Source of the DNA: Vogesella indigofera
GTDB lineage: Bacteria; Pseudomonadota; Gammaproteobacteria; Burkholderiales; Chromobacteriaceae
Assembly: GCF_028548395.1 (NCBI RefSeq)
Contig: NZ_JAQQLA010000005.1
Span: 186,001-250,000 of the forward strand
DNA: 64,000 nt
Direction: 5' to 3'
Made by a program: the position numbers and the translations under genes. The notes under the pieces are model-generated. The model had not been told where the DNA came from. It saw only the letters and a list, made by a program, of their open reading frames with translations, and searched no databases. This document shows positions 16,189-24,461 of the stretch, piece by piece. Positions within the stretch are counted from its first letter, which is position 1, and every line of letters begins with the position of its first letter.

Positions 16189-17093
16189 GCTGCTACGAAT
16201 ACCTCGTCACTGAGCGCCTCGACCAAGCGGCCGGCACGCATGATAGCCGGTACTTGTACCGGCAGGCTGGCCAACTGGCCGCAACTTGTCTGCACAAACG
16301 GGTGCTGTATGGTGTTGTAGTCTTCGGCCAGGTAGGCGAGGGCGGCAGGGGCATCGAGCAGGCTGCGGGCCGGTGCAGCCAGCCACTGCCGGGTTTCTAC
16401 GCGCTGGTTGCCGCTCTCGCGCTGCAGCAGCGCCGTGGCACGGTCTATCACCAGGCCGAGGAACTGCTGCTGCTGACGGTGGCCAGGTAGGTGAGCGCGG
16501 CAATAGTCGCCAAATGCCCCCCAGCGCAGCTCTTCCAGCGCGGCAAAGCAGCGCCCGGCTGGTGAAAACACATCAAAGCGCCCAGCTTCCCAGCGGGCAA
16601 ACACGCTGTCTATGTGCTGGCCCACTCGCTGCTCGAAACCGATACGGCCTAGCTCGGCTTCAATAGTGCTGCAGCGGGCGTGCAACTGCTCGGCCAGGCG
16701 TTCCAGCTGGGTGCGTGTATGGGCGGCATAGTTGGCCAGCCGCGCCACGTGCTGGTTCAGGCCACTGACACGCTCGTTTACCCGTGCGATGGCCAAGTTG
16801 CTTTGCGCCAGCGACTCGGTAAGCTCGGTGAGCCACTGCAGCGAGGCTTCCAGGCCTTGGGCCAGGTTAGCGTTGATTTCGCCCTGACGCCTGCTGGCGC
16901 TGCCTGTCAGGCCGTCGTAGCAGCGGTTAAAGAAACTGCTGCGCGCGTGCTGTACCCGCAGGTGGTCCTGCGTGACGTCGATACCGTTGGCAAAGTCGAC
17001 AATGAACTTTTCCGGTAGGCAGGTCAGCACCTTGTAAATCTCGCTATCCCGGGTAATGGCTTGGGCTGTGTCTGTCACCTCAGGCTCCTTCAT
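16185..17093 (-). CDS. RdcB/YjcZ-like protein
   Basis: A 302-residue soluble protein matching the E. coli YjcZ type, annotated as diguanylate-cyclase regulator RdcB family. In E. coli yjcZ lies next to crfC (yjdA), and the same pair is found here, which strengthens the call. The middle is helical and coiled-coil-like (residues about 75-150, LTESLAQSNLAIARVNERVS, HTRTQLERLAEQLHA). No catalytic motif is visible. It overlaps crfC by 14 nt upstream and the patatin gene by 4 nt downstream, so the three proteins are probably made together at fixed ratio. Confidence 0.65.
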   Translation of the reverse strand: MKEPEVTDTAQAITRDSEIYKVLTCLPEKFIVDFANGIDVTQDHLRVQHARSSFFNRCYDGLTGSASRRQGEINANLAQGLEASLQWLTELTESLAQSNLAIARVNERVSGLNQHVARLANYAAHTRTQLERLAEQLHARCSTIEAELGRIGFEQRVGQHIDSVFARWEAGRFDVFSPAGRCFAALEELRWGAFGDYCRAHLPGHRQQQQFLGLVIDRATALLQRESGNQRVETRQWLAAPARSLLDAPAALAYLAEDYNTIQHPFVQTSCGQLASLPVQVPAIMRAGRLVEALSDEVFVAA

Positions 17094-19500
17094 GCTGCAG
17101 CAGCGGTTTCAGGTCTTCGGCCAGTTCGTCGCAATCGCTCTTCAAGACGGGCAGTTTATTAAGCAGATTGGTGATGGCCAGTGCCAACTCTTCTTGTTCT
17201 TTCTTGCTACCCTCCTTGTCACGGATGCCCTGCTGCATGTCGGCGCGGATGTTTTCTACTTTGCTGCGGAAGGTGGCAAAGTAGTTTTGTACTTCCTGTT
17301 CCAATGGCTGCTGTACCATCTCGGCGATGGCGTTCTGGAGCAGCTTAAATGTCTGCGCAATGCTCTTCTGGGTTGCGGCGCGAATTTTTCGCATATCCAA
17401 CTCGTAATATTCTTTGGTGGTCTGGTAGTCTTCCCAGCCCCAGTCGTCTGTGTTAAAGAACTTGCAGATGCCCCCCCATACCCCGGATTTACGGCGAGAA
17501 CGGGTAACTGTTTCGGACCTTTCCTGCACCATGTTCTCCAACATCTCCAGCCCGGACATGTGCAGCGACGGGAAACGTGGCGGTGGTAGCCGGATTTCGA
17601 TGCTGAAGCCGTCAGCCGATAGGCGGTCTTTCACTGTGGCGACGAGCTCGGCCACCATATTGCCGATGCTCCCCTCAAAGTCTTTGCGGAAGTCCTGCTG
17701 CATGTGCTGTATGGTGTCGATCAGGTTGCTCTCGCCGGACTTCATGATTTTTTCGATGGAAGAGACGAGACGCTTCAGCAGCGTGTCAACCTCATCCTTG
17801 TCACTGAAGCGCAGTACTGGGCTGTTTGGATCAAAGTCTTGTGAGTCACCATTGCCCCAGCTGTTATTCAGGACATTCTTCAGAAAAAAGCCGAGTGTGC
17901 CATCCGAGCGTTGTTTTTTCTTTTGGCTTTCTTGCTGTGCGAGTTCGCTATGCTGGATTTTTTCGATGTTTTTGCCTTCCCGAAAGTACTGATCCAGGCT
18001 GGCTTCCATTTCGGTGTGTAACTTTTTTAGTGCCGCGGCTGAGTTTCTGTCGATTTGGTAGAGCATGCTTTTGCCAAGTGCACCGGCTTCTTCTTCGGCA
18101 TTGTCAATCTTGCGGCTGTCTTCGATCAGCGACGTGATCTGGCACTTGAGTTCTTCGGCATTGCGCGACAGTGCGCTCTTGCGCAGGCTGAGGAAGTTAT
18201 CCAGTTTGTGGGTAATGTCCACCAGTTTGGCAGAGGCGGCGTCAATGGCGTAGACCGCCGCCTGGGCGTAGGCCGTCTGAACTACCTTTTCCATTGGTAC
18301 ATTAAACAGCGACTCCTGCCACAGCTCACTGGCGGCATCTTTTACTTCTTCGGCGTCTTCAATCTTGCTTTCCCAGCGACGACCGATGGCTTCATTGCCG
18401 AAGTCTTCTACCCATGCCTGCTGGTTGGATGCCGGTAGTCTGCCGTGCAGCGCCAGTTCGTGCAGCGCCCGGTTGGCCAGATAGGCCTGGCGGGCCGATA
18501 CCGGGTAAACATGGGCCTCGTCGATAAAGCCTTTCATCAGATCGCTGGCCACCAGACGCTTGATCTCCTCAATGCTGTCGCCGTTGCGGTCTTTCTCGTC
18601 ATACCTATTTACCAGGGCGAATAGGCGGCCATTGGCGGTGCGGGCAATATTTTTCAGCTGTTCGCGCACTTCATCATCGGCATCCGATTTTAGCTGACCG
18701 TAGTTCATCACGGCCAGAATGGCCGAGGCTTTGGCCAGCTGTTCCTTCATCATCACGCGCAGATGGCTTTGCCCGGCTTCGTTCGGCCCCGGGGTGTCCA
18801 GCAGCGTCAGGCGGCCGCGGGCATTGGCCATGTGGCGAAGGTGGGCAAACTCCACCTCGATGACCGGCATCTCGTGAACTTCGTCGTAGTGCTCGAAAGG
18901 AAAGGCAGCACCTAGCACTTGTGACAAGCGCACCAAGTCATTTAGGCTTTTCAGGAACCAGAAGATCTGCTCGGCACCTTGGTAGCGAGTCTCAAAGTGC
19001 TGTTTCTCGTGGATGCGGCGCAGCAGTTCCTGCATGTCCGGATTGTCGGTCAGCGTGTCCAGCTGTGCAGATAATTGCGGTTGGTTGACCAGTAGAACCA
19101 ACTCATCCAGCAACTGGTTGATCGGGCCGTTGTTGTCAAACTTCAGCAGCGGCTCGACTTGCCCGGGGGTGTGGCGGATCAGTGTGGGGAGTGCCGTCAT
19201 CGGCCGGTTGCGGTTGGGCAGCACCTCGGAGCCGACAATGGCATTGATGGTGGTGGACTTGCCGGCTTTCATGGTGCCGATCACTGCCAGCACCATGTCC
19301 AGGCTTTCCAGCTTGGTTTTTTCGCCTTGCAGCACTTCTACATGCTTGCCCAGTGACGCTTGGTCGAAGGTTTGCGCCTCTCCCTGCATGGCGGTGGACA
19401 CCACCCCTTTTTGCTGGCTCATCCACTGCAGAAACTGGATGCTCAGGTCGAGCAGGCGGTTGGCTTCTGTACATAACACGTCGATATTGGGCTGACTCAT
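17080..19500 (-). CDS. CrfC-like dynamin family GTPase
   Basis: An 806-residue large GTPase. The P-loop AVIGTMKAGKSTTINAIVG is at about residue 70, the G3 motif LLDTPGPNEAG near 235, and ALVNRYDEKD near 300 gives the G4 Asp. A long helical stalk follows with coiled coils (residues about 430-560 and 690-800). E. coli CrfC is a dynamin-like protein of similar size reported to bind the replication clamp and linked with yjcZ. Bacterial dynamins otherwise remodel or protect membranes. No transmembrane helix is evident. ATG 19500 is chosen (MSQPNIDVL). It heads the crfC-rdcB-patatin operon. Confidence 0.8.
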   Translation of the reverse strand: MSQPNIDVLCTEANRLLDLSIQFLQWMSQQKGVVSTAMQGEAQTFDQASLGKHVEVLQGEKTKLESLDMVLAVIGTMKAGKSTTINAIVGSEVLPNRNRPMTALPTLIRHTPGQVEPLLKFDNNGPINQLLDELVLLVNQPQLSAQLDTLTDNPDMQELLRRIHEKQHFETRYQGAEQIFWFLKSLNDLVRLSQVLGAAFPFEHYDEVHEMPVIEVEFAHLRHMANARGRLTLLDTPGPNEAGQSHLRVMMKEQLAKASAILAVMNYGQLKSDADDEVREQLKNIARTANGRLFALVNRYDEKDRNGDSIEEIKRLVASDLMKGFIDEAHVYPVSARQAYLANRALHELALHGRLPASNQQAWVEDFGNEAIGRRWESKIEDAEEVKDAASELWQESLFNVPMEKVVQTAYAQAAVYAIDAASAKLVDITHKLDNFLSLRKSALSRNAEELKCQITSLIEDSRKIDNAEEEAGALGKSMLYQIDRNSAAALKKLHTEMEASLDQYFREGKNIEKIQHSELAQQESQKKKQRSDGTLGFFLKNVLNNSWGNGDSQDFDPNSPVLRFSDKDEVDTLLKRLVSSIEKIMKSGESNLIDTIQHMQQDFRKDFEGSIGNMVAELVATVKDRLSADGFSIEIRLPPPRFPSLHMSGLEMLENMVQERSETVTRSRRKSGVWGGICKFFNTDDWGWEDYQTTKEYYELDMRKIRAATQKSIAQTFKLLQNAIAEMVQQPLEQEVQNYFATFRSKVENIRADMQQGIRDKEGSKKEQEELALAITNLLNKLPVLKSDCDELAEDLKPLLQHEGA

Positions 19501-19701
19501 TACCGGTTCCAATCTTGTTAATTATTGCAAATTGCATTTTCGTATAAAAATGCAAAATCATTCGTCATGATTGCTTATTTGAACGATATTAAAAAATCGG
19601 CTCAGAATGCGGGCAAGTCGATGATTTTTTTCTCAGAAGAACGTTTCTTTACGTCCGGTCTCCTTGGCTTAATGGCATTGGGCTTTAAATCCGTGTGCTA
19701 C

Positions 19702-20733
19702 TCAAATCAGAGGGGCGTCGTATGTATTTGCACCTACTGGTTTTGATCTGTACTTTTCAGCGGCATGATTGAGTTGATTTATTATTATGCCTCTTAGTTC
19801 CAAAGGCTCATTGACCGTAATATTGTCGCCACTGGCTAGTATCCACCTTAGTAGTTGTCCACTTGATGGCATTGTTACCGTCAGCAATGATCCAGGATCG
19901 CCATCGCTCAACGGTTCCAGTTTCTGACTCTCATGCAGAGGGCAGTCATAGACCAGGTTTTCCACATAGCCACGCACAATTGCTTTCAGGGTGATCAGTT
20001 CGCCATTGGCGAAGTCTGCGCGGCCTTCGGCGATGTGGCGGTTGAAATCGAAGTCCTGTTTTTGGCGTGCTGTAATCGGGAGCAGTTCTGCTGTCCGAAT
20101 GCGGTCGATGGCGTAGAGGCGTTCTTCCTGCTCGTCGTTTTTCAGCGCAAACAGGTAAATGCGTGGCCCGCGCTGCATGATTCCCTGCGGGTGCAGTGTT
20201 GGCGTGCTGCTTTTCTCTTGCCTGTCGATATATTTCACCTGCAGGGCGCGGCTTTCTTTCATGGCTCGGAGTACCTTAGTGAAAACCTGATAGTTGATTT
20301 TCGCCGGTTGCAGGCGCAGCGAGTCGGGAAGGATGCATATCTTGCTTTCGTCGAGTGCAATTCCCTGATCGCGAAGTTTCAGGCGATCGAGCAGTTTGGA
20401 TAGTTCGCCGCTGGAAACGATCCCTTCGAGGTCTTTCTTCAAGTGCCCTACAAAGTAGTCCCAGATACTGTCGTCAATGTCACTGGTTTCTTCTATGCGC
20501 TGGTAGGCGGGTTGCTCGCGGCTGTTTTCCAGCGGGCGGACACGCCCTTGCTTGATGAGCCATTGCAAGTCACGCTGCAGGGTGCGGTGGTGCCGAATGA
20601 CATCCTTGTTGATGTTTTCCAGCTTTCGCTGGATTTCTTTTATTGTCAGGCCGTGCTGGCTGGCCCCCTGGTCGCCGGGAAGTAAGCGTTCAATCAGCGC
20701 CAGGCGCTCTGTTCTGTCTTGTGATAGCGACAT
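19702..20733 (-). CDS. WYL-domain transcriptional regulator
   Basis: A 343-residue regulator with an N-terminal winged helix-turn-helix (residues about 5-70, IKEIQRKLENINKDVIRHHRTLQRDLQWLIKQG) and a C-terminal WYL ligand-binding domain (about 145-215; LQVKYIDRQ, HPQGIMQRGPRIYLFALKND) plus WCX extension. WYL proteins of this layout commonly repress defence operons such as BREX and CBASS and respond to nucleic acid or nucleotide signals. It lies between the dynamin operon and the NERD-helicase, all on the minus strand, and could control either. ATG 20733 is preferred to GTG 20748. Confidence 0.85.
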   Translation of the reverse strand: MSLSQDRTERLALIERLLPGDQGASQHGLTIKEIQRKLENINKDVIRHHRTLQRDLQWLIKQGRVRPLENSREQPAYQRIEETSDIDDSIWDYFVGHLKKDLEGIVSSGELSKLLDRLKLRDQGIALDESKICILPDSLRLQPAKINYQVFTKVLRAMKESRALQVKYIDRQEKSSTPTLHPQGIMQRGPRIYLFALKNDEQEERLYAIDRIRTAELLPITARQKQDFDFNRHIAEGRADFANGELITLKAIVRGYVENLVYDCPLHESQKLEPLSDGDPGSLLTVTMPSSGQLLRWILASGDNITVNEPLELRGIIINQLNHAAEKYRSKPVGANTYDAPLI

Positions 20734-20802
20734 GTTCTTGTTTCTCACTCGCGTCGGTATTGGTGCAGCATAAGAAGATCGTGCGACAAACCTTGTCGCG
20801 TG

Positions 20803-22434
20803 TTATTTGCTTTGCATTTCCTCCGCCAGCAGCGCGGCAGCCCGTTCACTCAGCACCAGGGATACAGATAGCATGCCGCGCGTCATGCCAACGAAGAGCT
20901 TGGTGCGTTCGTGACGTGAGAGCTCGGCAAAGTCGATTTCAGTCAGGATAACGGCGCTGGCGGATTGGCCCTTGAAACGATATACCGATTCCAGCAGTAG
21001 CACGCCTTGGGTCCATTCGGGTTGGCCATCTGGCGTGAATTCACCGGTAAAGCGCTTTGTTGCGTACCCGGCCAAAGTGTCGAGCGAGAGCAGTTTCGAG
21101 TGCGCAATACCCTTTGTTGAAAGTACCGCCAGCTGCGCCACGTCGATACCCAGTGAGCGCTGTTCCTTGATTGCGTCCCCGGTCTTGCAGAGAAGGTCTT
21201 CCTCGCTGCCGTCGTACACGTGAAATGCTGGGACATCACCACGCCAGGGGCTTTTCGATTTGACGGTTTCCCTGGCGAGTGCAAATGCATTGATTGCATG
21301 GCAGACCTGTTGTGGGCTGCGGAAGTTATCCATGCATTGAATGCGGACTGCATCGGGCATATCGAAGGAAGGGCGGCCGTACAGGCATTGGTCAGGATCC
21401 TCCAGCATGTACAGCCGACCATCGAGCACCAGCATGGAGATCAAGCCGGTGATCCAGTCCGGTTGCAGGTCTTGTGCTTCATCCAGAATCAACAGGTCAA
21501 TATTGGCAGCTTGGCTGTGGAGGTATTGCAGGTAGTCTGCTGCAGCCTGTTCAAACATGGCGGGGGCATGAAAGTCGAGTGTCTGCCGCTGCTGGCGGTA
21601 GTAATCGATACACAAGGCATGAAAGGTGGTGGACTGGCCAGGGGCAATGCGGGACATCTGTTCGGCCAGCGGCCGATTGAAGCAGACATACAGGGTGCGA
21701 AGCCCGGCCTGACCGGCTTCCTGCAGCAGTGTTACAGCTAGCTGGGTTTTGCCTGAACCCGCTGTGGCCTGGATGCGATAGCGCCGGGATGGCGCCTGCA
21801 GGCGGGGGACCCAGGTAGCCAGCCCGTCGGCTAGCCCTTTGACGGTTTTCTGGATTTGCCCTTGGAGAATGGCTACATCCGGGACAAGATCGAGGTGATT
21901 ACGGAGAAAGGCTTTTATCTGCTCGGCAGCGGCATCAGGGACGCCCAGCGGCAGCAGATTTTCAACACGGGCCGGCAGGTTGGGGAAGTCAGCCGCATCA
22001 AAAATGCGCTCGCGTGGAATGCTGACAACAGGTGTACCGGCCAGATGAAAATCTGGCAGCACCAAGCAGTTGGACAGTGTGACGTGGAGTCCCGCCTTGC
22101 CAAGCAGCTGGCGCATTGCTCCGTATTGCACTTTCACCTGGGTAGCAATGTCGCGCTGGCGCAGGCCGTAGTCTTTCAGTAACTGGCCATTACTGATGGC
22201 CAACGCGCCTGACTTGACCTCAACAAGCAGCAGGTTGCCTGCAAGGTTCATGACGATCAGGTCAATCTCGCCGTGACAATCCCGACCTTCATACAAGCTG
22301 TGCCATTCCACATTATGGAAGATGACATACCCATCTGGCAGTGATTTCTGGAGCAGTGTCAGTACATCCATTTCACGGCGGTAGCCGATGGTTCTTCTCA
22401 CTTCGCCTGACAAGTCTGGAAGCAGCTTGGCCAT
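20803..22434 (-). CDS. NERD nuclease-domain / UvrD-type helicase
   Basis: A 543-residue fusion. The N-terminal NERD nuclease domain (about 20-130) shows the PD-(D/E)xK-like set GEIDLIV and LLVEVKSG. The helicase core has Walker A ATAGSGKTQLAV near residue 232, Walker B LLILDEAQDLQPDW, NFRSPQQV, YRFKGQSASAVILTEID and VGMTRGMLSV, typical of superfamily 1 UvrD/Rep. Such fusions occur in defence islands and probably attack or process foreign DNA. The gene is upstream of the WYL regulator in the same direction with a 69-nt gap. It is intact. Confidence 0.88.
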   Translation of the reverse strand: MAKLLPDLSGEVRRTIGYRREMDVLTLLQKSLPDGYVIFHNVEWHSLYEGRDCHGEIDLIVMNLAGNLLLVEVKSGALAISNGQLLKDYGLRQRDIATQVKVQYGAMRQLLGKAGLHVTLSNCLVLPDFHLAGTPVVSIPRERIFDAADFPNLPARVENLLPLGVPDAAAEQIKAFLRNHLDLVPDVAILQGQIQKTVKGLADGLATWVPRLQAPSRRYRIQATAGSGKTQLAVTLLQEAGQAGLRTLYVCFNRPLAEQMSRIAPGQSTTFHALCIDYYRQQRQTLDFHAPAMFEQAAADYLQYLHSQAANIDLLILDEAQDLQPDWITGLISMLVLDGRLYMLEDPDQCLYGRPSFDMPDAVRIQCMDNFRSPQQVCHAINAFALARETVKSKSPWRGDVPAFHVYDGSEEDLLCKTGDAIKEQRSLGIDVAQLAVLSTKGIAHSKLLSLDTLAGYATKRFTGEFTPDGQPEWTQGVLLLESVYRFKGQSASAVILTEIDFAELSRHERTKLFVGMTRGMLSVSLVLSERAAALLAEEMQSK

Positions 22435-22588
22435 ACACAACACTTCATCTGATATTTGTAAAGCATAAACATATCAGATTTTACATGCATTTACTTTAGA
22501 AAAAATGCAAGAAAGAGTGGTCTTGGTGACAAGGTATGTCGCAGGTCAAAGTCATACTGATACAGGCAGTAAGAAGAGGAGGGGCATT

Positions 22589-22786
22589 ATGTTTCCTGAA
22601 GGAAAACAACCCCGTGAAGGTGATCCAGGATTGATTCTGTTGGCAGTTGTTCTCTTTGTTGTGTCGCTGGGATTGCCGGGCCGGTCCTGGGGAAGGGTGC
22701 TGCAAATGCTTTCGGCCGTTCTGCTGGCCATCGCTTTCCCGTTACTCGGTGTTCCCCTGTTGATTTACATCGTATTCATTGGTTGA
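22589..22786 (+). CDS. Small two-helix membrane protein
   Basis: A 65-residue protein. AGAGGAGGGG lies just ahead of ATG 22589. After a polar N-terminus (MFPEGKQPREGD) come two hydrophobic segments, GLILLAVVLFVVSLGLPG and MLSAVLLAIAFPLLGVPLLIYIVFIG. It is the first of three closely spaced plus-strand small genes. No family recognised. Confidence 0.6.
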   Translation: MFPEGKQPREGDPGLILLAVVLFVVSLGLPGRSWGRVLQMLSAVLLAIAFPLLGVPLLIYIVFIG

Positions 22787-22798
22787 GGAGGGTAATCC

Positions 22799-23008
22799 AT
22801 GCCGGTGCCACTTGGCCCTGTCAAGTTTGTCTGCCCACGCTGCCATTGGCAGCGCACGATCATGATGCCATCGGATGTGATATGCCTGCCCGAATGGGCG
22901 CGTTGTTGCCCGCGCTGTGGTTGCGATCAAATGCAGCAAGCCAGGGGTAATCGCATAGAGAGCATGTTGGGTGCGCTTGCAGAGCGACTCTCCCGGGCTT
23001 TGGACTGA
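22799..23008 (+). CDS. Small zinc-ribbon-like protein
   Basis: A 69-residue protein with paired cysteines, CPRCHWQ near residue 10 and CCPRCGC near residue 40, the spacing of a zinc ribbon. GAGGAGGG precedes ATG 22799 and the gene begins 12 nt after the membrane protein stop. Function unknown; a nucleic-acid or protein-binding adaptor is possible. Confidence 0.6.
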   Translation: MPVPLGPVKFVCPRCHWQRTIMMPSDVICLPEWARCCPRCGCDQMQQARGNRIESMLGALAERLSRALD

Positions 23009-23019
23009 CTGGAGGCAAT

Positions 23020-23259
23020 GTGGTGAACGTTATATCGGGTAAAGCCCTTGCCAAGATGCCTTCGCAGGCCGAGCACGCGATGGTGGTCAGCCTGTTTGCA
23101 AGGGAACCCTTGTCCCGTATTCCGCTGATCGATCTTCGAAACACGCTGCGAATCTACGGGGTGAGCTTTTCTCACTGTATCGAGCAAGTCAATCCTGAAA
23201 TGCCCGCCCTAGCGCTCCTCGCCTTGCGGGAGATGCGGCGCAGGTTGTATTGCAATTAG
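23020..23259 (+). CDS. Small hypothetical protein
   Basis: A 79-residue protein starting at GTG 23020 (or GTG 23023) after GGAGG at 23011. It is helical and mildly basic (LRNTLRIYGVSFSHCIEQV, LALREMRRRL) with no recognised motif. It completes the three-gene plus-strand set downstream of the divergent NERD-helicase. Confidence 0.5.
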   Translation: MVNVISGKALAKMPSQAEHAMVVSLFAREPLSRIPLIDLRNTLRIYGVSFSHCIEQVNPEMPALALLALREMRRRLYCN

Positions 23260-23421
23260 GCATGTAAATCGCCTCTGGTTTGCTTGTTACATCAATGGCT
23301 GCATTCCGATGTGAAAGCAGCCATTGATCATTATGGGCGTGAGCGGCCGTTTTGGCCGATAGGGACCCAGGTAGCAGCGAAAGCGCACTGCTACCCCGGT
23401 AAAGCTAATTGTAGGTATTAC

Positions 23422-24036
23422 CTAAATTTCGATCTGCTCAGAAATTTCCAAAGCATCATCGACCTCGATCCCGAGATACCGCACTGTGCTTTCTAACTTG
23501 GTATGACCAAGCAAGATTTGCACCGCTCGCAGATTCTTTGTCTTCTTGTAGATCAATGTTGCTTTGGTACGCCGCAACGAGTGAGTGCCGTAGATTGATG
23601 AGTCCAGCCCAGCGGTTTCGACCCACATATGTACGATCCGTGCATATTGTCGAGTCGATAAATGTGGAGAATCCTCCAACCGACTAGGGAAGAGATACTG
23701 ATCACTGCGCAAATGTGCTTTCTCTAGCCAGGCAGCTACCGCCAATCTGGTCGGCTCTGTCAGCTCAAACTGTACCGGACGCTGTGTCTTGCGCTGGGTG
23801 ACAATGGCACGGGGCAGAATTTGGTTTCCATTCGTAATATCGCGCACTCGTAAGCTGACCAAGTCACAGCCACGAAGCTTGCTGTCGATCGTCAGGTTGA
23901 ACATGGCAAGATCCCGTACCGCGTGCTTATTCTGGAGGTGGATCCGGATCGCCCAGATGTCTTTGGGCTTCAGAGGCGGCTTTTGGCCAATCAGCTTGCC
24001 TTTGTTCCATGCCTCACGCTTCTGTGTGGTGTCCAT
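23422..24036 (-). CDS. Short tyrosine recombinase/integrase
   Basis: A 204-residue integrase, essentially a catalytic domain with a short N-terminal arm (KREAWNKGKLIGQKPPLKPKD). All catalytic boxes are seen: SKLRGCDLVSLRVRD, HSLRRTKATL, LLGHTKLESTVRYLG. AAAAGGAG precedes ATG 24036, so an upstream in-frame extension to 24216 is rejected. Nearly identical short integrases are widespread in proteobacterial accessory DNA. It lies about 230 bp inside the right terminal repeat and could move the island now that the GmtY-like protein is truncated (inference). Confidence 0.9.
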   Translation of the reverse strand: MDTTQKREAWNKGKLIGQKPPLKPKDIWAIRIHLQNKHAVRDLAMFNLTIDSKLRGCDLVSLRVRDITNGNQILPRAIVTQRKTQRPVQFELTEPTRLAVAAWLEKAHLRSDQYLFPSRLEDSPHLSTRQYARIVHMWVETAGLDSSIYGTHSLRRTKATLIYKKTKNLRAVQILLGHTKLESTVRYLGIEVDDALEISEQIEI

Positions 24037-24174
24037 GACAGACTCCTTTTCGGTGGAAGGAATCTGATTATTGGTGGGTACGCAGTACGGTGAGGCGGGA
24101 GCCACAGATCGGCCTTTGCAGTCAGTGTCAAACGGAATTTCCGATCTAGTGCCCTGCGATAGCCCACATAAAAA

Positions 24175-24198
24175 ATGCCACGACTGAAGCCGTGGCAT
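24175..24198 (-). terminator. Hairpin terminator near island right end
   Basis: ATGCCACG and CGTGGCAT form a perfect 8-bp stem with an 8-nt loop. On the minus strand it is followed by TTTTT. It would stop minus-strand transcription entering the island from the EAL gene side. Confidence 0.6.
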
Positions 24199-24265
24199 AA
24201 ATATTACTGTTAACAAACCATGAAGACTTATAGCTAAAAGCTCATACAGAAATATGTGTTCTTTT

Positions 24266-24300
24266 ACTCCATATAGGTTTCAGCGGCCAACCTTGGGCAA
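24266..24300 (-). repeat. Right terminal inverted repeat of the island
   Basis: ACTCCATATA (24266-24275), 7-nt spacer, GCGGCCAACCTTGGGCAA (24283-24300): the exact inverse of the left repeat at the 28 conserved positions. Confidence 0.85.
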
Positions 24301-24461
24301 ACTGTTTTAGGGCATGTACTCGATCGGCTGCGACTTGATCTAAATGGGGCGATACGGCGTTAGAAACGGTTTCGGCATGCTTGTTGATGTCTGGATAAAC
24401 GCCGCTTCCTCAGCCGCTGTTGCCTTGTCCCGCGTAAGCGCGCGAGATCGTAAACACGCAC

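Larger units (their letters stand above)
11038..24300. mobile_element. 13.3 kb accessory island with 35-bp imperfect terminal inverted repeats
   Basis: Both ends carry TTGCCCAAGGTTGGCCGC, then 7 unmatched bases, then TATATGGAGT, in inverted orientation (11038-11072 and complement of 24266-24300). Backbone genes lie outside on both sides. Inside are a truncated GmtY-like recombinase next to the left end, a small integrase next to the right end, and between them a GTPase operon, a patatin/RdcB/CrfC operon, a WYL regulator, a NERD-helicase and small ORFs. Codon use is more mixed and AT-richer intergenic DNA is common. The element type is inferred; loss of the recombinase C-terminus suggests it is no longer autonomous. 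Confidence 0.75.

Noticed and set aside
23284..23496. 70-residue plus-strand frame over the integrase 3' end
   Set aside because: It overlaps the integrase stop region in antisense and lacks a ribosome site.
24175..24198. Considered as an integron attC site
   Set aside because: No flanking RYYYAAC/GTTRRRY core sites and no cassette array; a simple terminator explains it.
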